A stretch of 64,000 nucleotides of DNA, taken from contig OY760073.1 of the NCBI GenBank assembly GCA_963663025.1, forward strand, positions 1,302,001 to 1,366,000. The letters run 5' to 3'. Shown here in pieces: positions 25,629-33,846 of this stretch. A program made the translations under genes and the position numbers. The DNA is from JAGWBF01 sp963663025 (GTDB taxonomy: Bacteria > Chloroflexota > Dehalococcoidia > Lucifugimonadales > JAGWBF01). The notes under the pieces were generated by a model, which saw nothing but the letters and a program-made list of their open reading frames with translations, did not search any database and was not told the DNA's origin. Each line of letters starts with the position of its first letter. The first letter of the stretch is position 1.

Positions 25629-26222
25629 ATGACCAGCGAGACCAGCGTGGTAACCCCCGAAAGATTCGCCCAAGGTTTCAGCTATCCCGACTACATCGCG
25701 CAGATCAACATCAACAAGAACTGGTTTGAGAAGCTCTACGACTCCTTCCAGGTGGAGTCCGACGATGCCGAGTTCTTCCGCAAGGCGGTCAGCCTTCCCA
25801 ACGGCCCGGCGAAGATGATGGTCATCGGCGAGGACTGGTGCCCCGACGTTTACCGGGGGATGCCAGTCATGGCCCGAATAGCGGAGGCTGCCGGGATGGA
25901 GATGCGGGTGTTTCCCCGGGACGCCAACATGGACATCATGAACGAGTTTCTGAAAGAGGGTAAGTGGGCCTCTATCCCAGCGGTGGTGTTCTACTCAGCC
26001 GACCACGAGTATCTGTGCCACTGGATAGAGCGCCCGGCGCTGGCGGAGAAAGAGATGGAGTCCATATCCGCCCAGGTGAAGAGCGAGATGCCCAACGCTT
26101 CGGACCAGGAGATACGGGCGGCGGCCAGGCCCCGAAACCAGGAGCGATTCCCGGCTTGGCAGCAGGAGTCGGTCAAGGAGATACGCCGGCTGCTGGCCGA
26201 ATCACTCAACATCCAGACCTAA
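25629..26222 (+). CDS. Thioredoxin-family protein with a single active-site Cys
   Basis: 197 residues, thioredoxin-like fold inferred from MMVIGEDWCPDVYRGMPVMARI (active-site position, residues about 72-80), followed by MRVFPRDANMDIMNEF and the cis-Pro segment SIPAVVFYS. The usual CxxC is CPDV, so only one Cys remains. The C-terminal third is a charged helical region. ATG with a strong AAAGGAGG. It lies just downstream of the selenoprotein gene in the same direction, and the two could form a redox pair. Confidence 0.82.
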   Translation: MTSETSVVTPERFAQGFSYPDYIAQININKNWFEKLYDSFQVESDDAEFFRKAVSLPNGPAKMMVIGEDWCPDVYRGMPVMARIAEAAGMEMRVFPRDANMDIMNEFLKEGKWASIPAVVFYSADHEYLCHWIERPALAEKEMESISAQVKSEMPNASDQEIRAAARPRNQERFPAWQQESVKEIRRLLAESLNIQT

Positions 26223-26245
26223 ACCGAGGAGCCTGAGGACCTCCC

Positions 26246-28906
26246 TCAGGATGGTCCCTCGCTAGAGTAATCGTTCACCGAGATACTGCCGCCCTCCAAG
26301 ATGGACAGGTGATAGGGAGCCTCCTGCAGAGTGTCGGGAGACAGGGCTGCCACAATCACGTAAACCTTCTCCAAGCCTCTGGTTGCTGGAACTAAGATCT
26401 GCCCCAAATTGTCCGAGTTCAGCCTCAGCTCTCGGACAACGTTTGCATCCCCCACCTCGACAACCTGGACGATGTACTCCTGCGGCGCCCGGTTGTCTAT
26501 CCTGCGAAACCCCTGAGGCACCCACGAGCCGTCGAAGCTGGCATCGGGGTCGATCCCCAATTCCGGCACAGCGATGTGGTCCACGCATATGCCCGTCTCG
26601 TGGAGGGCATCGTCGGTTACGTAGTGGAACCGGACCATCACCTCTTGGCCCACATACCCCGCCAGGCTGGTCTGATAAAACTCCCATCCATCGCTGGCGC
26701 CCGTGTACCCCGGCCCAAAGCTCACGCCCAGGGAGTCCTTCTCGGTGGTCCCCTCAGCATTCAGGACGTCCCACGTGGAACCACCGTCCACCGACACCTC
26801 CACGTAGGCATAGTCCCATCCCTCCTCGATTTCGTACCACAAACGGTAACTGAGGGTGGCATCATCCACCTGGGTCAAATCCAGCTCCCTGGTGAGGGTG
26901 GTGCTGATGGAATCTCCCCGGTTGCCCCACCAACAGTGGCCCTCAACCAAGTCCAACGGGATAACCAGAATATGGGACTGCCCCTGGAACTGGATGATCA
27001 ACCCTTCATCCACATCTTCGATCGAGTAGTACATGGCGGAGTACTGGGGGATCGAAGAGCTCGCGGTTGCTCCGGATCCCAGCTCTTCGATGTCACGGAC
27101 CCTGAATTCAGCATCCGGATAGCTGTAAGGCCCGTTTCCCGGTTCATCCAGAAGGTTCGCCACCGTCCAGTCCGCGAACACATCCCTGAAGGTGCGCCCT
27201 GAATCCACCTCATCCAGATAGGACTCGACGCCAGCGACTCCGTCAAGGGGATTCTGCACCAGCTGGAGGGGTGAGCCGTACCGGTCGTACAGGTAACGGA
27301 AGAACAGGTAGTCCCCTCCATAGTGGGACGGCCCGGGATCCGAGGGCCAGTTGACCAGGGAGGTGGTGGGGTCCACCAAGAATGAACGCACACTGGCCGG
27401 TCCGTAGCCTGCCTTGTGGGATGCCAGCTCCGAGAGCCCCTCGCCAACCCATGCCTCCTCAGTTGGGTCTGCGTTCCAGTGAACCAGGTGCTGAAGCTCG
27501 TGGGCCAGGACCGAAAGGTAGACCTGCGTCCCGAAGAACCTTTCGTCGCCATCCATATAGATCATCTCTCTCTCGTTGCTGAACGGGAGGGCCGAAACCG
27601 GGTGCTCATCCATGGAGCTGAAGTATCCCGCAAGGCCCGGCAGCCTGACGTGCAGGATGGTGATCCTGTGGTCGCCATCTATTCCGGGGGACCACTCAGC
27701 CCCGAAATCGGTCGTCACCCGGGGATATATCTCCTCCTCGAAAACGCCGGCCACCCTCTCCAGATCTTCGTCTGAAACCTCGATCCCATCTTCCACATAC
27801 CAGTAGGCATGGGAGCTGACAGCCCTAATGACTGCATGGACGGAGCGCAGCTGCAAGTTAGGGAGGTCGAGAGCAAAGAACTCTTCCGTGTCTCCCGTGG
27901 CTTTGGGCACGGCGAATTCTGAGACAACCCGGGGTATCGGTTCCTGCTGCTTGAGTATGAGGGAGCGGGCCAGCTCCAGCAGGTTCCGGTCGGGCGGCGT
28001 TTGGTGCTGAGCCCCTTCGTTGATGTCCGGCGTCTTAGCAGGCTGTGAAGCCATTGGCTCTGCTGCGCTGCCCGAAGGGGCACTGGTGGGACTAGGGGGA
28101 TTGGTAGGCAGGTTGGACGCATCCCCATCGCCGGGCATCACTGACGTCGGATCAAGGACCAGCGTGGGTGTTCCAGCAAGGGGGTCCGCTTCAGGTGTCG
28201 TTTCGACGGCCGCGGGGCTGAGGAAAGGCGTCACCAGCCCAGACTCAGGTCCGTGCCCATCGGGGGGCCTGCAAGCAAGAAGGGCGCCCAGGACAGCCGC
28301 CAGGACCATAAAGCAGGCAACCTTCCTAAATAGGCTGTTGCTCATCGGCCCTGTGTAGAGGTTCATGGTGGCTTCAATGTCGTTCTCGAGCAGATGCACC
28401 AAGGCATCTGCGGCCCTGGTGCATGCCGCCTCGATGAGGGGCTTTTCATCCGTCGAGAACGAGCCAAGGACATGGGCTACCTCGTTGCCGTTGCCCATGG
28501 GTTTCCCAATGCCTATGCGGACCCGGGGGATATCGGTGGTGTGAAGGGCCTGAATGATGGATGTCATCCCGTTGTGGCCCGCATCGCTGCCGCCGCGCCT
28601 CACGCGAATCCTCCCCGTCGGCAGCGCCATCTCGTCGTACACCACAATCAGGTCCCTGTGCCCGCCGCCGAAGCGGGCTAGCAGGTACTGCACCGCATCC
28701 CCGCTGTGGTTCATGAAGGTGCGCGGCTTGGCCAGCACCACCTTGTGCTCCCCATGGGCGCCCTGGCCCAGAGCAGCCTTGGCTCGGCGGTCAGACACGG
28801 GAATCTCCAGCCGTTTCGCCAGGAGGTCGATGCATCGGAAGCCAACGTTGTGCCTGCTGCCAGCGTACTTACGTCCCGGGTTTCCCAGACCGACTATTAT
28901 CCTCAC
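26246..28906 (-). CDS. pth: Peptidyl-tRNA hydrolase fused in frame to a secreted metallopeptidase
   Basis: One 886-residue frame without an internal stop. Residues 1-187 are a full Pth: GLGNPG, RHNVGF (catalytic His20), FMNHSG, VYDEMALPTG, GGSDAGHNGM. At residue 188 (ATG at 28345-28343) a classic lipoprotein signal begins: MSNSLFRKVACFMVL to lipobox ALLAC (Cys212). Then a Pro/Ser/Thr linker to about 308, a gluzincin-like peptidase domain with HELQH (469-473) and GEGLSELA, and a C-terminal beta-rich domain similar to that of immune-inhibitor-A-type M6 peptidases (SVDGGSTWDV). A cytosolic enzyme joined to an export signal is odd. Either the stop of pth was lost, or the peptidase is made from the internal ATG with AGGG before it. 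Confidence 0.85.
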   Translation of the reverse strand: MRIIVGLGNPGRKYAGSRHNVGFRCIDLLAKRLEIPVSDRRAKAALGQGAHGEHKVVLAKPRTFMNHSGDAVQYLLARFGGGHRDLIVVYDEMALPTGRIRVRRGGSDAGHNGMTSIIQALHTTDIPRVRIGIGKPMGNGNEVAHVLGSFSTDEKPLIEAACTRAADALVHLLENDIEATMNLYTGPMSNSLFRKVACFMVLAAVLGALLACRPPDGHGPESGLVTPFLSPAAVETTPEADPLAGTPTLVLDPTSVMPGDGDASNLPTNPPSPTSAPSGSAAEPMASQPAKTPDINEGAQHQTPPDRNLLELARSLILKQQEPIPRVVSEFAVPKATGDTEEFFALDLPNLQLRSVHAVIRAVSSHAYWYVEDGIEVSDEDLERVAGVFEEEIYPRVTTDFGAEWSPGIDGDHRITILHVRLPGLAGYFSSMDEHPVSALPFSNEREMIYMDGDERFFGTQVYLSVLAHELQHLVHWNADPTEEAWVGEGLSELASHKAGYGPASVRSFLVDPTTSLVNWPSDPGPSHYGGDYLFFRYLYDRYGSPLQLVQNPLDGVAGVESYLDEVDSGRTFRDVFADWTVANLLDEPGNGPYSYPDAEFRVRDIEELGSGATASSSIPQYSAMYYSIEDVDEGLIIQFQGQSHILVIPLDLVEGHCWWGNRGDSISTTLTRELDLTQVDDATLSYRLWYEIEEGWDYAYVEVSVDGGSTWDVLNAEGTTEKDSLGVSFGPGYTGASDGWEFYQTSLAGYVGQEVMVRFHYVTDDALHETGICVDHIAVPELGIDPDASFDGSWVPQGFRRIDNRAPQEYIVQVVEVGDANVVRELRLNSDNLGQILVPATRGLEKVYVIVAALSPDTLQEAPYHLSILEGGSISVNDYSSEGPS

Positions 28907-28955
28907 TGGGTTGCCGGGACCTTAACCTGAAAAAGTCGATGTCTCGGGGAGGCGC

Positions 28956-31001
28956 TCACGCCTCGACCTCAACCCGGTCGGACTCCAGGAGGGCCAACAG
29001 CTCTTCCTCGGAGAGTATCCTGGTCCCAAGCCTTTCGGCCGCGGCAAGCTTTGAGCCGGGCTGATCTCCCGCCACCAGGTGGGTGGTCTTCTTGGTAACG
29101 CTGGAGGATGTGCTGCCTCCCAAGGCCTTGATCCGGGCCTCGGCAGCCTGGCGCCCCATGCTGGAAAGGGTGCCCGTGAGAACAAAGCTCATGCCCGCCA
29201 GCGGCCTTTCCTGCCCATCCGAATCTTCGTCTGTATCCTCGCCTTCAGGCCTCTCCAACACCACACCTGCCTGTCGCAGCTTCTCCAGCACCTGCCGGTT
29301 GTAGTCCACTTCGAAGTAGGCGAGGATGCTGGTTGCGATCTTGGGCCCAATCCCCGGTATAGAAGTTAGCTCAACCTCCCCGGCCGCGGACAGCTCGTCG
29401 ATGCTGGCGTAGTTCTCAGCCAGGAGCTCAGCCATCTCAGACCCAACGTGAAGGATGCCCAAGGCCAGGATGATTCGCGACAACGGCCTCTGCTTGCTCG
29501 CCTCGATGTTGTCCACGATCTTGGTTGCCAGCTTGTCTCCCATGCGCTCAAGGCCAAGGAGATGCTCCTTCTCCAGGTAGTAAATGTCGGCGGCATCCTT
29601 GACCAAGCCGGTCTCGATGAGGATGCTGCACCAGCGCTCCCCCATGCCATCGATGTCCATGGCCCCCTTGCTAATGAAGTGCTTGAGGAGCTCGTAGAAC
29701 TGGGCGGGGCAGGAAGCGTTGGGGCATCGGTGCATCGCTTCGGATTCAGGCTTCACCACGGGCGTCCCGCACACCGGGCAATCGTCGGGCATGCGGAACA
29801 CTGCTTCCTCGCCGGTCCGCCGTTCCAGCACCGGACCGACCACCTGGGGTATCACCTCCCCCGCTCGCTCAACCACCACCCAATCTCCAACGCGAATGTC
29901 CTTACGCTGGATGTCCTCCTCGTTGTGAAGGGTGGCCATCTTTACCATGGCCCCGCTGACGTTGACGGGATCCAAGACCGCATAGGGATTCAGGCTGCCG
30001 GTGCGCCCCACGTTGATGCCGATCTCCAGGAGGCGGGTAACCGCCTGCTCGGCAGGAAACTTGTAGGCAATCGCCCAGCGGGGCTCCCGGCCCACGTACC
30101 CCAGTGACTCCTGGAGCCGGAAGGGGTTGACCTTCACCACCAAGCCATCCACCTGGTAGGGAAGGTCGTGGCGCGCCTCCAGCCAGTAGGAGAACTGCTC
30201 CTCAACATCCTCCGGAGTCTTGCAGACAACGTTATTGGGATTAATCCGGAAGCCCATGTCTTTCAGGTATTCCAAGCTGTCCCAATGGTTATCGGGCATA
30301 CCGGAGCCTTCCACCCGCCCCAGGGAGTACACGAAGATGCTCAGGTTGCGGGAGGCGGTTACCTGCGGGTCAAGCTGGCGCACCGAGCCTGCCCCCGAGT
30401 TCCTCGGGTTGGCGAAGGGCGCTTCTCCCCTGGCCAGCCTCTCCTCATTCATGCGTCGGAAGCTCTCGATGGGCATGTACACTTCGCCCCGCACCTCCAG
30501 GGAGGGCGGAACGTCCCCCATCAGCGACAGGGGAATGCTGCGAATGGTCCGCAGGTTGGTGGTCACATCCTCGCCCCGGTGCCCGTCCCCTCTTGTTGCG
30601 CCCCGAACCAGGCCCCCGTTCTCGTAGATAAGGGAGACCGCCAGCCCATCTATCTTCAGCTCGCAGATCAAGTCGAACTCGGCGTCGCCCAGCAGGTTCT
30701 TCACCCTGCGGTACCATGCCTTCAACTCGTCCAGGTCGAAGGCGTTGGCCAAGCTCAGCATGGGAAGGGAGTGCTGCACCTCATCGAACCCCTGGGACGG
30801 GGCAGTCCCCACCCGCTGGGTGGGAGAGTCAGGGGTAACCAGATCCGGGTGCTCCTCTTCCAGGTCTCGGAGCCGGCGCAGCATGCGGTCGTACTCGGCG
30901 TCGGAGATCGTAGGAGCGTCCAGGGCATGGTAGCGATAGTTGTGGTAGTTCAGCTCCCTGCGCAAGTCTTCCACCTGCGTCACGATGTCAGCAGTGCCCA
31001 T
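28956..31001 (-). CDS. ligA: NAD-dependent DNA ligase
   Basis: Seals nicks in replication and repair using NAD+. 681 residues, full length. Ia-like N-terminus, adenylation motif CELKIDGLAVS (Lys near residue 116), OB fold (VGRTGSLNPYAVLDPV), zinc finger CPVCGTP...CPNASCPAQF, helix-hairpin-helix region (IPGIGPKIATSI) and a C-terminal BRCT domain (SFVLTGTLSSMGRQAAEARI). ATG at 31001. It lies 49 bases upstream of pth on the same strand. Confidence 0.97.
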   Translation of the reverse strand: MGTADIVTQVEDLRRELNYHNYRYHALDAPTISDAEYDRMLRRLRDLEEEHPDLVTPDSPTQRVGTAPSQGFDEVQHSLPMLSLANAFDLDELKAWYRRVKNLLGDAEFDLICELKIDGLAVSLIYENGGLVRGATRGDGHRGEDVTTNLRTIRSIPLSLMGDVPPSLEVRGEVYMPIESFRRMNEERLARGEAPFANPRNSGAGSVRQLDPQVTASRNLSIFVYSLGRVEGSGMPDNHWDSLEYLKDMGFRINPNNVVCKTPEDVEEQFSYWLEARHDLPYQVDGLVVKVNPFRLQESLGYVGREPRWAIAYKFPAEQAVTRLLEIGINVGRTGSLNPYAVLDPVNVSGAMVKMATLHNEEDIQRKDIRVGDWVVVERAGEVIPQVVGPVLERRTGEEAVFRMPDDCPVCGTPVVKPESEAMHRCPNASCPAQFYELLKHFISKGAMDIDGMGERWCSILIETGLVKDAADIYYLEKEHLLGLERMGDKLATKIVDNIEASKQRPLSRIILALGILHVGSEMAELLAENYASIDELSAAGEVELTSIPGIGPKIATSILAYFEVDYNRQVLEKLRQAGVVLERPEGEDTDEDSDGQERPLAGMSFVLTGTLSSMGRQAAEARIKALGGSTSSSVTKKTTHLVAGDQPGSKLAAAERLGTRILSEEELLALLESDRVEVEA

Positions 31002-31127
31002 TCAGACCGTCCCCTGCGTGATGTGACTGCGCCATGCTGCGAGTCTCTGCCTCACGGGTCATTATAGCAACTCCAAGCCCCCCATCCACGACCGGTCTCA
31101 GGGCAGATCACGGGGTAGAAAACCGAC

Positions 31128-31156
31128 TTGTCAAATGGTGTGCTTCCCACTAAGAT
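31128..31156 (+). promoter_or_regulatory. Promoter of the DUF3090 gene, near-leaderless
   Basis: TTGTCA (31128-31133), 17 bases, TAAGAT (31151-31156). The predicted start is two or three bases before the GTG at 31166, and there is no ribosome site. Confidence 0.5.
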
Positions 31157-31165
31157 TGGGAAATT

Positions 31166-31687
31166 GTGGAAGCCAGCCAAGCCAGATACCGCTTCGGGGC
31201 GCTATCCAGCATAACCGCAGAAGCTATTGGAGAGCCCGGAAAGCGCACCTTCAAGCTCACCCTCCATGCTGGGGCCGCCACAGCCATCGTCTGGCTGGAA
31301 AAGGAGCAGCTTTCCCAGCTTGGGACCCGCCTTCAGGAAATCATAGCGACCCTCTCGGACGATGAGAGGTCCCAGTCCGGCGATGCGCCTGAGCCTGAAT
31401 GGAACGATCGGATTACCAATCTGGACTTCAAAGCCGCCAAGCTTGCCTTGGGGTACGATTCCGGTTCCGGCAACTTCCTCCTCCTGGCCCACAACATGGA
31501 AGAGGAGGACGACCGGACCGCCACCGTGAGCTGCTGGCTCTCCCTAGGTCAGGGAGAAGACCTGGGAGAAGAAGCCCTCAGGGTCTGTGCCGCCGGCAGG
31601 CCTCAATGCCCCCTTTGCTCGAGGCCCATCGACCCCGACGGCCACATGTGCCCCAGGGCCAATGGGCACGCACCCCTCCAGGACTGA
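31166..31687 (+). CDS. DUF3090 family protein
   Basis: 173 residues, conserved family of actinobacteria and Chloroflexota without known function. Core: RYRFGALSSITAEAIGEPGKRTFKL and AIVWLEKEQLSQLG; C-terminal zinc-ribbon-like CPLCSRPIDPDGHMCPRANGH. GTG start. It precedes an SCO1664-family gene, the usual pairing in actinobacteria. Confidence 0.88.
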   Translation: MEASQARYRFGALSSITAEAIGEPGKRTFKLTLHAGAATAIVWLEKEQLSQLGTRLQEIIATLSDDERSQSGDAPEPEWNDRITNLDFKAAKLALGYDSGSGNFLLLAHNMEEEDDRTATVSCWLSLGQGEDLGEEALRVCAAGRPQCPLCSRPIDPDGHMCPRANGHAPLQD

Positions 31688-31715
31688 CAACCTGCCCCGG
31701 GAGGATGTGTAAGGA

Positions 31716-32414
31716 TTGAGCTCCATCCAGGATACCCGCAGGCTGCTGCTGGAAGGGGAGATCAGCGACGCCAGCCTCACCCTTTGGGGCTCCAACTACA
31801 CCTTCCTCGTCAACGTTAACGACGGCGCCGAAGGCTGCCAGGCCGTTTACAAACCCAGGGACGGAGAGGCGCCCCTCTGGGACTTTCCCGGCGGCACCTT
31901 GTACAAGCGGGAGTACGGCGCCTACCTCTTGAGCCAGATACTCGGCTGGGACCTAGTGCCCCTGACGGTGGTGAGGGACGGCCCCTATGGCGTAGGTTCT
32001 CTGCAGCTCTTCGTGGAACATGACCCGCAGGTCCACTACTACTCCCTGCGGGACGACCATAGCGAAGAGCTGAAAAGGATCGCCTGCTTCGACCTAGTCA
32101 GCAACAACGCCGACCGCAAGGGCATCCACTGCATCCAGGGGAGCGACGGCCACGTCTGGGGCATTGACCACGGCCTCACCTTTCATGCCCAGCTAAAGGT
32201 GCGGACGGTGATCTGGGACTTTGCCGGCGAGCCCATACCCCGGCAGTTCCTGGCCGACCTGGAGTCGTTCGCCTCCACGCTGGAGGAACCCGAGGGCCTA
32301 GCCAGGGAGCTTATGGAACTGCTTCATCCCACGGAGGCCGACGCCCTGAAGCAGCGCGTCCAGTGGGTCACTGAGATCAAGGAGTTCCCCGGCACCACCC
32401 GGCGCCGGGGATAG
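31716..32414 (+). CDS. SCO1664 family protein (kinase-like fold)
   Basis: 232 residues with VYKPRDGEAPLWDFPGGTLYKREYGAYLLS near the start (Lys of a phosphatidylinositol-kinase-like fold), FDLVSNNADRKGIHCI and WGIDHGLTFH (catalytic-loop and metal-site look-alikes). The substrate is unknown. TTG start at 31716 with GGGAGG upstream. Likely co-transcribed with the DUF3090 gene, 28 bases upstream. Confidence 0.86.
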   Translation: MSSIQDTRRLLLEGEISDASLTLWGSNYTFLVNVNDGAEGCQAVYKPRDGEAPLWDFPGGTLYKREYGAYLLSQILGWDLVPLTVVRDGPYGVGSLQLFVEHDPQVHYYSLRDDHSEELKRIACFDLVSNNADRKGIHCIQGSDGHVWGIDHGLTFHAQLKVRTVIWDFAGEPIPRQFLADLESFASTLEEPEGLARELMELLHPTEADALKQRVQWVTEIKEFPGTTRRRG

Positions 32415-32421
32415 CTGAGGT

Positions 32422-32835
32422 TCAAGTCTGGAAGCCGTGATTGGACTGGTAGGTTTCTACGGCGGTCTGGAGCCTGCGTCTGAACTCTATCGAGTTCGTA
32501 GGCTGGATCATCAACCTGCCCGATGTCCTGAGTCGGATTATCAGCCGGTTCCCGAGGGGAAGAGGCAGCGCATCAACCCACTCGATGTGGTCGAAGCGCA
32601 CGTGCCGGGACCTCGGTTGGCCGTAGAAGATCACCATCCTGTCTTCGTAGATGGAGTAGTACCTGGGAGTGGTGAACCAAGCTAGAAGGGCAAAGCCCAA
32701 CCCGATGAGTATCAGGACATAGTGCTGTAGGACGACCCCAAGGATCATGGAGAGGAAGGCGACGATCAGCCGCAGGTTGGCAGAGCCCGCATGCCGCTCG
32801 AACCACTGGGGTTCTTTGGGTTGAATCGATTCCAA
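32422..32835 (-). CDS. PH-like domain membrane protein, paralogue 2
   Basis: About 137 residues: two hydrophobic helices (LRLIVAFLSMILGVVLQHYVLIL and next) followed by a PH-like block YYSIYEDRMVIFYGQPRSRHVRF and GNRLIIRL. The frame is open further upstream, but that part lies inside the neighbour gene; a TTG at 32835, four bases after the neighbour's stop, is the likely start. Clear paralogue of the gene at 32840-33298. Function unknown. Confidence 0.72.
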   Translation of the reverse strand: MESIQPKEPQWFERHAGSANLRLIVAFLSMILGVVLQHYVLILIGLGFALLAWFTTPRYYSIYEDRMVIFYGQPRSRHVRFDHIEWVDALPLPLGNRLIIRLRTSGRLMIQPTNSIEFRRRLQTAVETYQSNHGFQT

Positions 32836-32839
32836 GGCC

Positions 32840-33298
32840 CTAGGCCTCTTCTGCAGGAGGCTCTTGGGGAGGCTGTTGCTCCGGGGTCTTACCCGTGTAT
32901 GATAAAACGGCTGCCTTGAACTTGTCCTGGAAGTCGCCCAAGGCTTTGGGCTGGATGATAACCCTCCTGCCGCTCCGTAGCCTGATCCACAAACGGTTGC
33001 CAAAGTTGAACTGCGGCACCTCAATTTCGTCTATCTCATTGAATAGGACGTGCCTTAGCCGGGGCCTCCCGTAGAAGACAACCAACCGGTCTTCATAGAG
33101 GCTGTACGCCTGCGGAGTCGTAAGCCAGGCGTATGCGGCGGCCGCAATCCCTATCACAACAAAGTCGCCAGGAACAAAAAGACCGGCCTGCACAATGACA
33201 CCCATAACCACAAAGGCGATACCCATGATGAGGGTGATGTTAATGGCAGACACGTGGCGGTCTCTGTACAGGGGTTCCGGACGTTGCATAACGGCCAT
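32840..33298 (-). CDS. PH-like domain membrane protein, paralogue 1
   Basis: 152 residues: two helices (ITLIMGIAFVVMGVIVQAGLFV, FVVIGIAAAAYAWLTTP), then YSLYEDRLVVFYGRPRLRHVLF and GNRLWIRLRSGRRVIIQP, and a Pro/Glu-rich tail. Same layout as the downstream paralogue, so a tandem duplication. ATG at 33298. Confidence 0.8.
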   Translation of the reverse strand: MAVMQRPEPLYRDRHVSAINITLIMGIAFVVMGVIVQAGLFVPGDFVVIGIAAAAYAWLTTPQAYSLYEDRLVVFYGRPRLRHVLFNEIDEIEVPQFNFGNRLWIRLRSGRRVIIQPKALGDFQDKFKAAVLSYTGKTPEQQPPQEPPAEEA

Positions 33299-33389
33299 AT
33301 TGTATCACATACCTAGCCGCATTTTAGATGGGACGGGATGCAGGGACGAAGGGCACGAACTGCGAAAGGGCCGTAGTCCCCAGGTGTTC

Positions 33390-33398
33390 TGGTATAAT
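33390..33398 (+). promoter_or_regulatory. Perfect extended -10 promoter
   Basis: TGGTATAAT, with consensus -10 at 33393-33398 and no clear -35. About 45 nt of leader to the gene at 33449. Confidence 0.55.
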
Positions 33399-33448
33399 GC
33401 ACCCGGTTTGCCCAGGCCGGACCTATCCCCCGGGACAATAGGCTAGTC

Positions 33449-33793
33449 ATGGACCCCATACCCTCAGGAAAACAGGTACAGCTAACCGTTTACGACAACG
33501 AACCCCTGGCGCGCCTTGCCCAGCAGCGCCTACAGCAGGAAGATGTCCCCTGCGTCGTCCGCTCCCTGGGAGTAGGGCCAGGTGGATGGGGCGTGGCAAC
33601 TTACCTGCCCCACGGGTTGTACGTCGAAGCATCCGACGAGATGAGGGCGCGGGACATCCTGGAACTCCCGCCGGCCGAGGTCAGCGAGCGGGACGGGGAT
33701 TCCCACAGGACGCCCATCAAGCTTCATCCAGCCCTCGTAGTACTTCTGCTAATCGTCGTCGCAGCCATTCTGTTGACCAACTTTCGCTGGTAA
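33449..33793 (+). CDS. DUF2007-like protein with a C-terminal membrane anchor
   Basis: 114 residues. N-terminal domain VQLTVYDNEPLARLAQQRLQQEDVPCVVRS and LYVEASDEMRARDIL resembles the DUF2007 (putative signal-transducing) fold; a single helix (LHPALVVLLLIVVAAILL) ends the protein, so the domain should face the cytoplasm. ATG start. Function unknown. Confidence 0.75.
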   Translation: MDPIPSGKQVQLTVYDNEPLARLAQQRLQQEDVPCVVRSLGVGPGGWGVATYLPHGLYVEASDEMRARDILELPPAEVSERDGDSHRTPIKLHPALVVLLLIVVAAILLTNFRW

Positions 33794-33846
33794 GCGCATC
33801 TACATCATTTCCCCGGCATGAAGGCCATGAAGGAGGCCCCCACTTG

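Noticed and set aside
33586..33843. Upstream extension of the gamma-glutamyltranspeptidase frame
   Set aside because: It overlaps the DUF2007-like gene and is not family-like; a strong AGGAGG precedes a start at 33844-33847.
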